Assembly: GCA_963969495.1 (NCBI GenBank)
Contig: OZ018320.1
Location: 79,419,313-79,483,312, forward strand
Reading direction: 5' to 3'
From: Ceratothoa steindachneri
Lineage: Eukaryota > Arthropoda > Malacostraca > Isopoda > Cymothoidae
Length of the DNA: 64,000 bases
Shown: piece after piece, positions 32,936 through 42,884 of the stretch
Layout: each line of letters starts with the position of its first letter
Numbering within the stretch: position 1 is the first letter of the stretch
Notes under the pieces: model-generated
Seen by the model: only the letters and a program-made list of their open reading frames with translations
Databases searched by the model: none
Told to the model about the DNA's origin: nothing
Position numbers and translations under genes: made by a program

Positions 32936-34411
32936 TGATGATACTGATGACAAGAGGAGCAGCTCCGCCACTCCTCCTTACAGAAGGAGCTTGCGATTCG
33001 CTGGCAGACTTTCGGTCTCTGGCCTACGGCCTATCATGATTCTTTTTTTTTCTCCATCTAAATTTGCTCTAATAATTTCCCTGACAAAATTTTAATAAAT
33101 TTTCTGAACCTCACCATTTGTAATTCTTTTAGTTTAACAAAATTCTGAACTTCATTTTATTTTTTACATTTTAAAGGAATTATTAGAAATAACTTTGCTA
33201 AAAACTTTAAATATACGTTTGTGACAACCGAACTAAAAGAATAAATCTTATTCAAACCTTCAAAAAATCTCGTTCTTAAAATGTGGGGTTATGGAGGAGG
33301 ATAAACAATGGTAAGAATTTGTTTCTAAGGTGGCTTATTTATTCAGAGAGCACCAATAAAATATATTGCTTTTTTATGCACAAGTTTTGGCTTCTCTAGT
33401 AAGTTAATGTTAGGAAAATCTCGGAGCAATGATTGGAAGCATGCTCATGAATACTTAGAGTGACGTGGAAATTCAGTACATCACCTCAGATGTCTAAAGA
33501 AATGGTTTGAAACATCACTGCGATTACAAAGTAATGAAATTATTGATAAGGAGCTTCAGCCACAAGGGGAAAAAGAACGAGAGCATTGGTGTAAAGTTTT
33601 CGAACGTTTAATGAGCATCACTCAGTATTTAGCTTAACGCAATTTGGCTTTCAAAGGAACTTCAGACATTATTTACACCACACACTGGGATTTTTGAAGG
33701 TCTTGTTGAGCTACTTGAAAAATTTGATTTAACAATAAGTGAACATTTTTTCGGGTTGTGTCTAAAGAAACTCACTTTTATTATTGTGGAAAAAATGTTC
33801 AGAACGAAATAATCAATTTGTTGGGAAATTCTGTTCAGAAAAAAATATTTAATTGAGCTAAAAACGCCAAATATAACTCATGTGGAGTAACTTTCATTTA
33901 CAACACGATTTTTAGATGTAGAAGACATTGCAATAAAGGAACATTTTTTTAGCTATAAACCTGTTATAAATACTACAGGTCAAGGATTATATGAAAGTAT
34001 ACTATATTTTTCTGAGAGAGCATCATATACTTACATAACTGCAGAGGACAGGACTACGCTAATGGTTCAAATATGAAAGGAAAAAAATAAATGGGTTCAG
34101 GCAAGGCTCATGAAAGAAAATCCATGGGCGTTTTATATGCCATGTGGATATCATAGACTAAACTTAGAGTATGGTGACAGTGAAACAAGTTGCCTGGAGT
34201 CCACTTTTTTAATTTTTCTATTTCTGTCCAGCGCATATATATTTTATTTTCTACCTATTTTGGGCTATGGCATAGAATGAAAAAATCATGTTAACTGCCT
34301 CACTGTAAAACCTTTATTCGAGGCTAGATGGGAGTGCAGAATAGAATGTGTCAAAGCCATTAAATATGAAATCACACGGGAATTCGAGAAGGCCTATATG
34401 AACTTTCAGAA

Positions 34412-34711
34412 ATGCCTGCATCTGATCCTTCAGTGCGACAGGAAGCAGTGACTTTTGTAACACAAATAGAAGATTACAGTTTTCTTCTAATGATGAATGT
34501 CTGGTATGACGTCTTAGGCAAAGTAAATGTTGTCAGCAAAACAATGCAGAACACTGTGGAGCTATCTACCTTAGTTTCACTAATGAATGGTGCAACTGAC
34601 TACTTAATTGATTATCGTGCAAATGGATATGAGAAAGCACTAGAGTCAAAAAAAGAATTAGCTACGGAATTAGATGTAGAGCCCATTTTTAGAAGTACTG
34701 TAAAAGGCTAA
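34412..34711 (+). pseudogene. hAT transposase, helical insertion domain
   Basis: An open piece of about 100 codons: MPASDPSVRQEAVTFVTQIE, SFLLMMNVWYDVLGKVNVVS, then MQNTVELSTLVSLMNGATDY. This is the helical region between the second and third catalytic residues of TTF-type hAT transposases (W-x-D-I-L-x2-V-N-x3-S pattern). Confidence 0.78.
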
Positions 34712-35089
34712 GTAGAAGAAGGAGGCTGTTTGAATATGAGTGCACTGAGTAGGTTCTAAATGCAAGTGACCCAGGAAAAAAAAGTAATGTGTTCAATGTA
34801 ATACTGGACAGAGCTATTAATTCTTTAGTAGAAAGATTTAAACAGTTACAAAGTTTCACTAAGACATTGAGATTTTTAAATGAACTAAAAGATCTGCATG
34901 TCAAGGTTTGGAGAATAAGTTAGGTACAGAGAAAATAGTCTAATTAATAGATGTGATATCTTGACTGAACTAGATATAGTAAAAAAAATATTTCCTGATG
35001 ATGTAAAGCTTCCAATAGAAGCCGCTAGGTTCATAAACACCAATAAGTTACAGGTGTCATGCTAAATCTGTGGGTTGCATTAAGAATAA

Positions 35090-35425
35090 TGCTTACAATA
35101 CATACCTATTACTGTGGCCACTGGCGAGACAAGCTTTAGTAAACTAAAGCTTATAAAAATATACTTACGGTCATCCATGTCTAAGGGCAGAATGAATTCT
35201 TTGGCAATTTTGTATATAGGAAAAGATATTGCAAAGAATATAGATATAGAAAGTGCCATGAAAAGATATGCTAATCTAAAGGCTAGGAAAAAATGGTTTC
35301 AGGTAGGCTACTTGTTCATACTGTTCAAAATCCAAGTTGAGAAAAACAATATTATTGTTCATTGTTTGTTAAAAAAAACAACCCAGGTATTCTATGATTC
35401 TATATTTTTAGTTTTTTCCTTGTGA
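35090..35425 (+). pseudogene. hAT transposase, C-terminal dimerisation domain
   Basis: RIMLTI, then after a frameshift VATGETSFSKLKLIKIYLRS and SMSKGRMNSLAILYIGKDIA, KRYANLKARKKWF. The usual wording is TVASAERSFSKLKLIK and RLNSLAxLSIE, so the match is close. It is the best preserved part of relic 2. Confidence 0.85.
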
Positions 35426-36081
35426 ACATTTTATAATTATACTTAAAAAGGGCGCCAAACACCTGCTTACCCAGGGCGCTAAGAACCATAGAGCCGGCTC
35501 TGCCTGATACCCAGCCTAATTTAACTCCATTTACAGCGACTTTATGCCTGCACTCAGCAAGCCAGTTTTCCATCCATTTAAGTACACCCACGCTTATACT
35601 CGTGAAATGCGCTTTTAATTTTATTACAAGTTTCTTGTGCAGAACAATATCAAACTCATCATAAAATATCGGGATTAACTTTATTGACAACTTTATGTTG
35701 GTCAAAGATTGTGATCATTTTCTGAAAAAATTCTAGCAAGCTAATTAAACGTGATAATTGCCACCGAAAACCATGTTGGGCGTCCTTAATTATATAATTT
35801 TACTCCGAATGCTCCACGATGTGTTCTATTAGACTCTAAGAGCTTACCAACCAAGGAAGCTAAGGAAAGGGGCCTAAAGTTTCCAGGATTACTTTCGATA
35901 CAATTTTTGAAAATCGGAATCATGCTTACCTCTTTAAACTTGTTGGAAGTCTTCCTTCCCTAATAATTTGTTAACAATTTTACAAGTGTCTTTTGCTATC
36001 TTACTTTCTAATTATTTAAGATGAATTAGTAGAGTTTAAACTGACCTGACGCTTTATATAATTTCATGCCATTTACATATA

Positions 36082-37408
36082 AAGGGTCTTTCAACAAGGA
36101 CGCTCGAGCTTTGTCTTGTCAGGCGATAGTGGCCATGTTGTTAAAGCGACATCTGGCAACCTCACTGTGAACCGTTCAGTAGTACTTGGCAGCTCACGAT
36201 GGAAGGTTATAGCGTTTAACAGCGTGTGCAAATCATCAAATGTTATTATCCGAATCAGTGCTCCGTTCGACAAACGTTCCGCGCATTACGTGATTTCTAT
36301 CCTTGCCATAATCGTCCTGCCGAGTCCACTGTTCGACGCTTGGTGGCCGAATTCGAGGCAAAAGGGTCGATCAACAATCAGCCAACACTTATACGTCGCC
36401 AAAACGCAAGGTCTGCTGAAAACATCGCTGCCTTAAATGAGAGTGTACGGGAAAATCCGAGGCAGTCAATTTCTCGTCGTTCACAAGAACTTGGCCTTTC
36501 TGCGACTTCAGTTTGGCGAATTATGCGTAGGGACTTGGGTTTGCACCCGTACAAAATCCAACTTACCCAGGAACTTAAGGTAAACGACCATAGACAACGC
36601 CGTGTGTTCGCTGATTGGGCTCTAGAGCAGTTGTAAGTTGCCCCAAATTTCCCCCCCCCCTAAAAAAAAAATCATCTTCAGTGATGAGGCCCATTTTTGG
36701 ATGAATGGATTTGTGAACAAACAAAATTGTCGGATTTGGGATGAAAACAATCCACATGAGATACACCAGCACCAATTGCATCCCAACAAAGTCACTGTTT
36801 GGTGCGGATTTTCGTCTAACGGAATCATCGGTCCGTATTTTTTTGAGAACGAAGATGGGATTGCCATAACCGTCAACGGCGAGACCTACAGATCGATGAT
36901 AAGCAGCTTCTTGTGGCCTCAACTGGATTATATACCTGATATGGCTACTGACGACATGTGGTTCCAACAGGACGGAGCTACGTGCCACACTGCGCACGCC
37001 ACGATAGACATTTTGCACCAGCGATTTCAGGGCAGGGTCATCTCGCGCGGCGGTGACGTCAACTGGCCATCGAGATCATGTGATTTAACGCCATTAGACT
37101 ACATTCTTTCGGGCTACCTTAAATCGCAGGTCTATGCAAATAATCCGCAAACAGTTGATGTCCTCAAAGTCAATATAACGAACACCATCTAGCGAATTCA
37201 GCAAGATTTATGCGACAAAGTTTTCGAAAATTGGGCCTCCCGAATACGTTACACGAAGCAAAGCCGCGGCAAACATTTGAACGACGTCATATTCCACACT
37301 TAATGCCATAAAATGTACTTTCAAATTCAAAATAAATTGAGTGCATATATTACACACAACTTGTTTTATTTCCATTTAAAAATTGAGCGAGCTTATTGAA
37401 AGACCCTA
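36082..37408 (+). mobile_element. Mariner-superfamily element with both ends
   Basis: Left end AAGGGTCTTTCAACAAGG and right end (inverse) AGGGTCTTTCAATAAGC, with TA next to each end. 1.33 kb with a single transposase on the plus strand. It lies inside the minus-strand LINE fragment, so it is the younger of the two. Confidence 0.88.
36199..37303 (+). pseudogene. Mariner-superfamily transposase, lightly damaged
   Basis: From ATG at 36199: MEGYSV, a TAA where a Gln or Glu codon is usual, then IIKCYYPNQCSVRQTFRALR and ENPRQSISRRSQELGLSATS (helix-turn-helix), LHPYKIQLTQELK. A stop and frameshift at a homopolymer (C12, then A10, near 36650) precede KKIIFSDEAHFWMNGFVNKQ (first Asp), DDMWFQQDGATCHTAHATID (second Asp), SRSCDLTPLDYILSGYLKSQ (third Asp) and HLNDVIFHT at the stop. 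I count 36 residues between the second and third Asp. One further stop at 37190. All three catalytic Asp codons survive. Confidence 0.85.
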
Positions 37409-37959
37409 TATAAGGAGAATTCTTTTGCGTTTTGATTAATATTTGAAAGAGTACTGTCATTATCGAAATAAGGGAGGCCGGGAATCGTAAGTAAATAAAT
37501 AAGTAAATTGCTTTACCCAAAAGTAAAGATCTTTGAAAAATGTTTATTAACTCCTTCACTACAATGGTCTGTTGGACACTTATCACACCTTTAGAATCTT
37601 CCAGGGGGTCAGATGCAATTCGTCTTTGTTTTACAATTATTAACGTATGTTTAAAATCTCCTTGGCTCACGTTTCAATGCCGAAGATTATTCATTTTTAT
37701 GTATCTCCTTAGTTTGACTTATAATGCATTTTAAAATAAGACAAGAAAAATATATTGGTTCTGGATTTCAACAGTATTACTTGCCTTTAAAATTTTATAG
37801 CACCGGTTACGTTTTGATCAGAAGCATCTCTATGTAGATCTAGTAAAACTTTTGGATTTATAGTGCACAATTTCGAAATTTAAAGTGAAGAGTGCTTCCT
37901 GAAATATGCATCTTATAGATTTTGTGTGTTTTAGTAGCGAAGCATTTAAATATAAAATT

Positions 37960-38230
37960 TATTATAGAAATTGAGGACAAGAATAGTATTCTCTTTTTGG
38001 ACATTCTAATTTTAAGGGATGTGTTGACTTACGAGTATGTATGTACTTCTCCTTAAAAGAAAACAACCTTCACCAGCTTAGCCTTGAACTTTTCTGCGAT
38101 CTCTGTTACAAGGGTTGTATAAATAAAACACACTGAGGTTTCATTAGATCTTCTTCTTTCATACTAATACATCGTGAGTTCTAATACGTGAGGTCGTACT
38201 CAATAAAAATGCTTCCCTTCGCTCTATATT
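37960..38230 (+). mobile_element. Penelope-like reverse transcriptase scrap
   Basis: IEDKNSILFLDILILRDVLTY resembles the block (LPFLDV then a few residues and vYRKPT) late in the Penelope reverse transcriptase. It continues with frameshifts to NTLRFH and VLIREVVLNKN. No endonuclease follows here. The assignment rests on one short block. Confidence 0.4.
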
Positions 38231-38268
38231 GATAAAACAATAAAGAAATTTAGAGCTTGTAAAGATAG

Positions 38269-38387
38269 GGCACCCCAAGGTATTTTTGATCTTAATATAA
38301 CCTAACCTAATCAAACCATCCTAATCTAGAAAAGGCTAGGTTAGTTTAGGTTAGGCTATATTCGGTTCGAAAAAACCTTGGGGTGCC
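38269..38387. repeat. 119-bp palindromic foldback
   Basis: GGCACCCCAAGG (38269-38280) is perfectly inverted at 38376-38387. The inner arms AATATAACCTAACCTAA and the inverse of TTAGGTTAGGCTATATT also pair, so most of the unit folds into one hairpin with a short loop. Confidence 0.85.
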
Positions 38388-38393
38388 TCAACA

Positions 38394-38759
38394 TAGCAGG
38401 AGGATCCAGATTTTTTTAACAAGATATACTATCCCCGAATTTCTCTGGTTACAGTACCGAGAGAAGTACGCTATTTCTGTGTACTAGAGATGTGCTTTCT
38501 TAACCTTCCGTTCCTCCAGAAAATCATAAAATTGTTAAATAAGCATTAGTTATAAGTATACATTAAATTTGGAATTAATGAAAAAAAACACAAATTGGTG
38601 GTTTCTTCAGAACTGAAAATCAAACACATAGAGAACTGCGTAGTGGGGTTGTCTTTTTTTACTCATGCCCAAGGTGTCTCCTTGGTAAATACAGGGGCAG
38701 CCTCTTACGCATACTACAGACCCAATTTTGTTCGCACATGTTTTTTTTTCTTTTAAACT
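38394..38759. other. Spacer; no gene
   Basis: Nothing recognised. Confidence 0.4.
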
Positions 38760-39210
38760 TTAGGAGCCCATCTGGCGACTGCCTACTTGGGCATAAGTCG
38801 CTGTACTCGACCCAGCCTATTACGAGGCTATATTAAAAAAAAAAAATAACAACAATAAAAATTACGAAGGCTAAAAAAATAACAAAATAAAAGACAAAGC
38901 AAAAGGCAAAAAGGAAGCGCGCTCCGCATCGAGGGTAGGCCCTCTTTCCCCCGGCCATGCGACCCACAACAAACAGTCAAATAAAGTGGAGGAGGCTAGC
39001 CTCCTCCAAAAGTTGTAAAGTCCATAGGTCAGTGTGCACGAACTCGTCCCGAGTACAAGGGACAAGCGGTAGCGACCCCTCTCGTCTCGGTACCGGGACA
39101 GGTAACGTGCGTGAAGATCCCCTAGACTGTAACATTCAACAAGAAAGTGCCGAACAGTCTGGGGGAAAACACAGTCTTACTCGAATCATAATCCTATCTC
39201 CCTCCGCATA
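38760..39210 (-). mobile_element. Jockey-like LINE, 3' end fragment
   Basis: The minus strand encodes PQTVRHFLVECYSLGDLHAR, then YLSRYRDERGRYRLSLVLG, the Cys/His block after RNase H, and runs on to a stop. The 3' tail includes an A-rich stretch (38829-38880). It is the better preserved sister of 4437-4740; both end in GAGCCCATCTGG. Confidence 0.72.
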
Positions 39211-39594
39211 TCTGAGTTTCTTTACATTCAAATGATAACCTCCTCCGCCCTCTACATTCTGATTCATGCTCAACTACAATAAATCTCATTTAAACTATTT
39301 AACAATAGAAATCTTTTTAAATCTCAAGTTCACTTAGCACTTCATATTCCTTTCGGATATCTCGCAGTACCAACGTACGTTTGTCGTCCTTAAGTTTTGG
39401 TTCTTGATTAGTCACTTAAACATTTTTTAATTATATTAATGAAAATTTAAAATTTTCAAATACACATTTTCTGTAAGTATCTGATTTATAGATCCCTTTT
39501 CAAATGTGTCATTAATGATAGACCAGAATATTTTTATTACAGGAATATTGTTATGGGGACCCCACAATCTTGATTGGGGGGGGGGGGGTACTAG
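39211..39594. other. Spacer with G13 run
   Basis: AT-rich, with a run of about thirteen G at 39576-39588. No gene. Confidence 0.4.
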
Positions 39595-39623
39595 GAATTG
39601 CTACGGCTCTGCCGTAGCAATTC
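39595..39623. repeat. Perfect 13-bp hairpin
   Basis: GAATTGCTACGGC, loop TCT, then GCCGTAGCAATTC. It follows a G run directly. It could be an end of a foldback element or a structured RNA. No T-tract or gene gives it a role. Confidence 0.7.
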
Positions 39624-39682
39624 ATGAGCGCAAAGAATGATGAAATAAATCCAACTTCACCGCAGGAAAGAGAAAACGGAAT

Positions 39683-39835
39683 AATTTTTCTTCGGAAATA
39701 GTTATTTTTTACTTCGAAACTAGGGGGCGGTTTAATTGATCAGAGCGGTTGCTCGCTGTCTCAATGTGCACGGTTCGAATCCCAATCCAGCTCAGATTTT
39801 TTCGAAGTAAGCAATAAGTATTTCCGAAGAAAAAT
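39683..39835. repeat. Foldback element with a tRNA-like loop
   Basis: The arms (39683-39720 and 39797-39835) pair over about 36 bp: TTTTTCTTCGGAAATA is inverted at the right as TATTTCCGAAGAAAAA, and TTACTTCGAAA as TTTCGAAGTAA. The 76-bp loop contains GGTTCGAATCC (39772-39782), a perfect pol III B box, and upstream TGATCAGAGCGG, a partial A box. The spacing, about 35 bp, suits a tRNA. A canonical cloverleaf cannot be drawn by eye, because the acceptor and anticodon stems do not pair. Confidence 0.6.
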
Positions 39836-39849
39836 CAGTTAACATTAAA

Positions 39850-40973
39850 TAAAATAGTGTTATTGATGAAAATTTAAATTTATTGATTTCACTATTGGAT
39901 AATGTTATTTGAGTCATGACAATTATGTGTGAAAAATAATATCTCCTAAATGTCCGCCAAGGCTTTGGCGGCACACCCCCACTCGATGGTCAAAACTTTT
40001 GATGACGTCTCTGCATAGTTTCTCCTCGATCTCACCAATATGCCTTATTATCTCATCCTTCAGCTGTTGAATTGTTGTTGGCTTGCTGGCATAGACCTCA
40101 CTTTTTAGGTCATTTACCTCGCTGTTTCGAGAGACGATGCGACCTGAGAAATTCTCATTCAATAAAGCCATTGTTGCATTGGCTGTGCGGCATGTGGCGC
40201 CGTCCTGTTGAAACCACAAATCTTCGACATCCATAGAATTCAATTCAGGCTATAAAAGGTTGGTTATCATGGCACGGTATCGCTTCCCTGTCACCGTAAC
40301 AGAATTCTCGGCATCATGTTCGAAGAAATACGGCACAATGATTCCGCTAGCAAAAAATGCACACCAAACAGTGACCTTTTGTGGATGCAGTGGGCTCCAT
40401 CACTAAAGATGATTTTTTGCGAAAAATCATCATCGGCTTGTCTTTGCTCGTGCACCCAATTGACGAATGTACGACGCTTCAAATGGTCAGAAGTCTTTAG
40501 TTCTTGTGTCAATTGAATTTTGTAAGCGTGTAGAGACAAATCTTTTGCCAAAATTCGATGTAACGTTGTTGTGGAAAGTTTCAATTCCTGCGCGTGATGA
40601 CGAATAGAGGTGTTTGGATCTTTTGCCACATTCTCGCGCACTGCAGCAATATTTTCAGCTGAACGGCGTAAACGAGCACGCAATGGCGTTTTCATATCTG
40701 CCACCGACCCCGTTTGTTTGAATTTAAGAACAATTTTCGCAATTGCACTCTCGGTTGTTCTGACCAAATACTTCGCGAAGTGCCCGAAATGCGTTTTGTT
40801 TGAACGTCCATTTTCGTAATAGGCTTCGATAACTTTAACACGTTGTTCGATTGTTAATCTTTCCATGGTTGAAATTGCCAAATACTGAAGTTGTTAAATC
40901 TGAAAGAAAAAGAAAAAAATCATTAGATGCTTAAACTAAACTGACATTTAAAATCGGTCCAAGTTATTGGAAC

Positions 40974-40978
<5 letters not shown>
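39850..40978 (-). mobile_element. Mariner-superfamily element, second copy, left end lost
   Basis: Transposase on the minus strand. On the right the end reads CCAAGTTATTGGAACACCC next to the (TA)n tract at 40979. The matching left end was not found. The protein is of the same group as the copy at 36199. Confidence 0.75.
39923..40881 (-). pseudogene. Mariner-superfamily transposase lacking the third catalytic Asp
   Basis: From the ATG at 40881: MAISTMERLTIEQRVKVIEA, YYENGRSNKTHFGHFAK, then DPNTSIRHHAQELKLSTTTL (helix-turn-helix) and LHAYKIQLTQELK, then KIIFSDGAHC (FSDEAHF is usual; the Asp is kept). After a frameshift near 40300, SMDVEDLWFQQDGATCRTAN holds the second Asp. RNSEVNDLKSEVYASKPTTI follows at once, so about 25 residues that should carry the third Asp and LTPLD are deleted. 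It ends GGHLGDIIFHT before a stop. Dead. Confidence 0.85.

Positions 40979-41052
<74 letters not shown>
40979..41052. repeat. (TA)n microsatellite between mariner and Penelope ends
   Basis: About 31 TA units followed by GTATATATATG. Confidence 0.97.
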
Positions 41053-41720
41053 GCACGACTTTGCTTTGAAGGTTTATTTCTGAGCTTTTAGACCCAAACT
41101 AGGGACCTTCTTCAGAGAAATTTTTTGCGGAGTGGAATCCAAACTAGGAATGTTTTAGGTTGGGAAAGGACACATGATTTATAGCCGGGAAGCGGCTGGT
41201 GAAGTAGCTTTTAGGTTGGGAAAGCACATTAAATGGGAAAGAACACATGATTAGTCGTCGGTATTCTGCTGGTGAAGTAGCGTTGGTTAAGCCTTGGTAT
41301 AAAATAAAGATAAACCCCTCTTTATGGGCTAAGAAAGATTAAAAGAATATGATATTTAATATTTCGCAATAATGTCGTTATAAACATGAATTTTTTAAGG
41401 GGTAAGAGTGATTATAATAATTATTCCAGACTGCTGTAGTAGCTGGAAATATCGATGTGTCGATTGATGCAAGTTTCATTGCCGAGAGCGGGTCATTCCT
41501 CCGGATTGCCCTTTGGTGTTCCTTTATCCTTGTTCGTAGTTGTGTTCCCGTTTGTCCTGTGTATATCGCCGGGCAATCGTGGCATTCAATTCCGTACACA
41601 ATCCCAGCTTGTTCTTCAATTTTTTGTTTGTCTTTCACCTTTGTCAGTTACTGCTTTCCCAACCTAAAAGCTACTTCACCAGCCACTTCCCGGCTATAAA
41701 TCATGTGTCCTTTCACGCAC
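41053..41720 (-). mobile_element. Penelope-like element, 3' part
   Basis: The minus strand carries a GIY-YIG endonuclease, then an untranslated tail with CTGAAGAAGGTCCC, GGGTCTAAAAGCTCAG and AAACCTTCAAAGCAAAG up to the (TA)n tract. About 65 bp of the tail (41155-41221) recurs inverted at 41653-41716, so the fragment is flanked by inverted copies, as in some Penelope insertions. The reverse transcriptase is absent. Confidence 0.72.
41378..41650 (-). pseudogene. GIY-YIG endonuclease of a Penelope-like element, truncated
   Basis: KVKDKQKIEEQAGIVYGIEC, then HDCPAIYTGQTGTQLRTRIK, EHQRAIRRNDP. The GIVY and YTGQTG words and the catalytic R-x3-EH pattern are seen. It stops early (NYYNHSYPLKNSCL), missing the last Asn-containing helix. 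Penelope elements use this domain to nick the target. Confidence 0.75.
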
Positions 41721-41779
41721 GGAAACACCGGAAACAACGATGAATCCCCCCCCCCCCTCCCACCCCTCCCGAGAGGCAA

Positions 41780-42884
41780 GAAACAGTAAGACATCATTAA
41801 GTCAATTAAAGAAGGAAAATGCAAATGGGCATTCAAAGGAAAGACAGGAGAAGAATACGAGGAAGAAGTACAAAAACTCTTAATGGATGATAAAATTCGA
41901 ATCTACCCGGGCAACTGCGTTACTCTCTGCCATTCTACATTTCAAAGTATGAAGAATAGTAGGTTTAAAGGCAACGAAGCAGAACCCAACAAAAGATCGA
42001 CAAAACAGAAGTCCAGTGATCTCTAGACGACCAAACTTAATAAACAACATAACTAGAAAGGAGAAGAAAGCTCAGCATTCTGCAAATCAACACTCAAGGA
42101 TGGATCGGTAAAACATCGACATTAGGAAATAACTTCAGATAGATCGACCTAGACATAATATTAATATCAAAACACGGAGTGAATCCAGAGGAAAAAAACA
42201 ATGAAATTGTTCGATTACACCGTCATAAATGCGAATCCATAAGGCGAACGTCATGTCGGGGCGGCCATAGCAATAAGAAGATGGGCTGAAGTTCAAAGAA
42301 GTTAATAATTGGGATGAGGCATACTTGGCCGTAAAAATTGAAACGGAATTAACGCCAATAATAGTAGCCACGGGATACTAAGCACCAAGAAAATATTACC
42401 TTCCACAACCTATTTAAAATCTATGGCACAGGTTTTCCAACCATCTTTAAGGGAGACTTCAATGCCAGGTGCAGTGCAAATGGATACCGCTCCAGAAATA
42501 ACAGAGGAGCCAACTTAGAAATGATGTTGGAAAGAAACATTTTCAAGAGAATAGGGCCAGACTTACCAACATATGTCACAGGCAATGCAGCTACAAAACC
42601 AGACGTCGTTCTAAGTAGCTTCAATATGCCATACAACATCCACATGCAACCAGTTACCTTTGCATGTAGCGACCATGTTGGAACACATTTGCTCATGAAT
42701 CAATACCCGATACAGGTACCGGTACCGGCGAGGAAGGATTACAAGAGAGCAAACTGGGCAGGTTACACACAAGATCTTAGTAACTTCGTCCCAAAGGATC
42801 TCACTGACGCCAACCTGGAAGAGAATAATGAGGAGAACTTAAGATTAACAAGAATGATCATTGAGGCGGACGAAAGATATAAGA
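41780..42884 (+). mobile_element. Jockey-like LINE, 5' part (ORF1 end and endonuclease)
   Basis: Starts with KGKTGEEYEEEVQKLL, then a broken endonuclease: VNNWDEAYLAVKIETELTPI, GDFNARCSANGYRSRNNRG, and in an open piece (42521-42898) LEMMLERNIFKRIG, PDVVLSSFNMP and FACSDHVGTHLLM, where SDH is the catalytic His motif. The element is cut at 42884 by the young LINE and resumes at 46090. Confidence 0.75.
42521..42884 (+). pseudogene. LINE endonuclease C-terminal half
   Basis: About 120 open codons ending NLRLTRMIIEADERY before the insertion. CSDHVG is the conserved SDH motif at the end of apurinic-type endonucleases. GDFN lies upstream in another frame. Confidence 0.78.

Larger units (their letters stand above)
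32110..35330 (+). mobile_element. hAT transposon relic 2
   Basis: A short first exon after TCCCATAG encodes MPPKKLSGYENRKRRLQQEV and ends at a GTATCA donor (32196), a typical hAT N-terminus. DPAHWLYELSITERDH follows at 32395. The body starts near 33300 and includes QYLAxRNLAFKGTSDII, EHFFRVVSKETHFYYCGKNV and QNEIINLLGNSVQKK, with many stops. The open piece 34412-34711 belongs to the insertion domain, and 35114-35310 is the C-terminal dimerisation domain. The dispersed AT-rich repeat (32515-32935) lies inside. Confidence 0.75.
35450..37900 (-). mobile_element. CR1-like LINE fragment, split by a mariner
   Basis: Right of the mariner (37670-37500) the minus strand encodes the linker: KHTLIIVKQRRIAS, then LEDSKGVISVQQTIVVKELI. 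Left of it (36060-35455) it encodes MKLYKASG, EVSMIPIFKNC, NPGNFRPLSLASLVGKLLES and FDIVLHKKLVIKLK with WMENWLAECRHKVAVNGVK. The two parts are collinear pieces of one reverse transcriptase. Multiple stops. Confidence 0.72.

Noticed and set aside
38290..38365. Telomere repeat array
   Set aside because: Only two CCTAA units on each arm; far too short, and explained by the palindrome.
39724..39796. A tRNA gene
   Set aside because: The B box is perfect, but acceptor and anticodon stems do not pair by eye; it is kept as a tRNA-like loop only.
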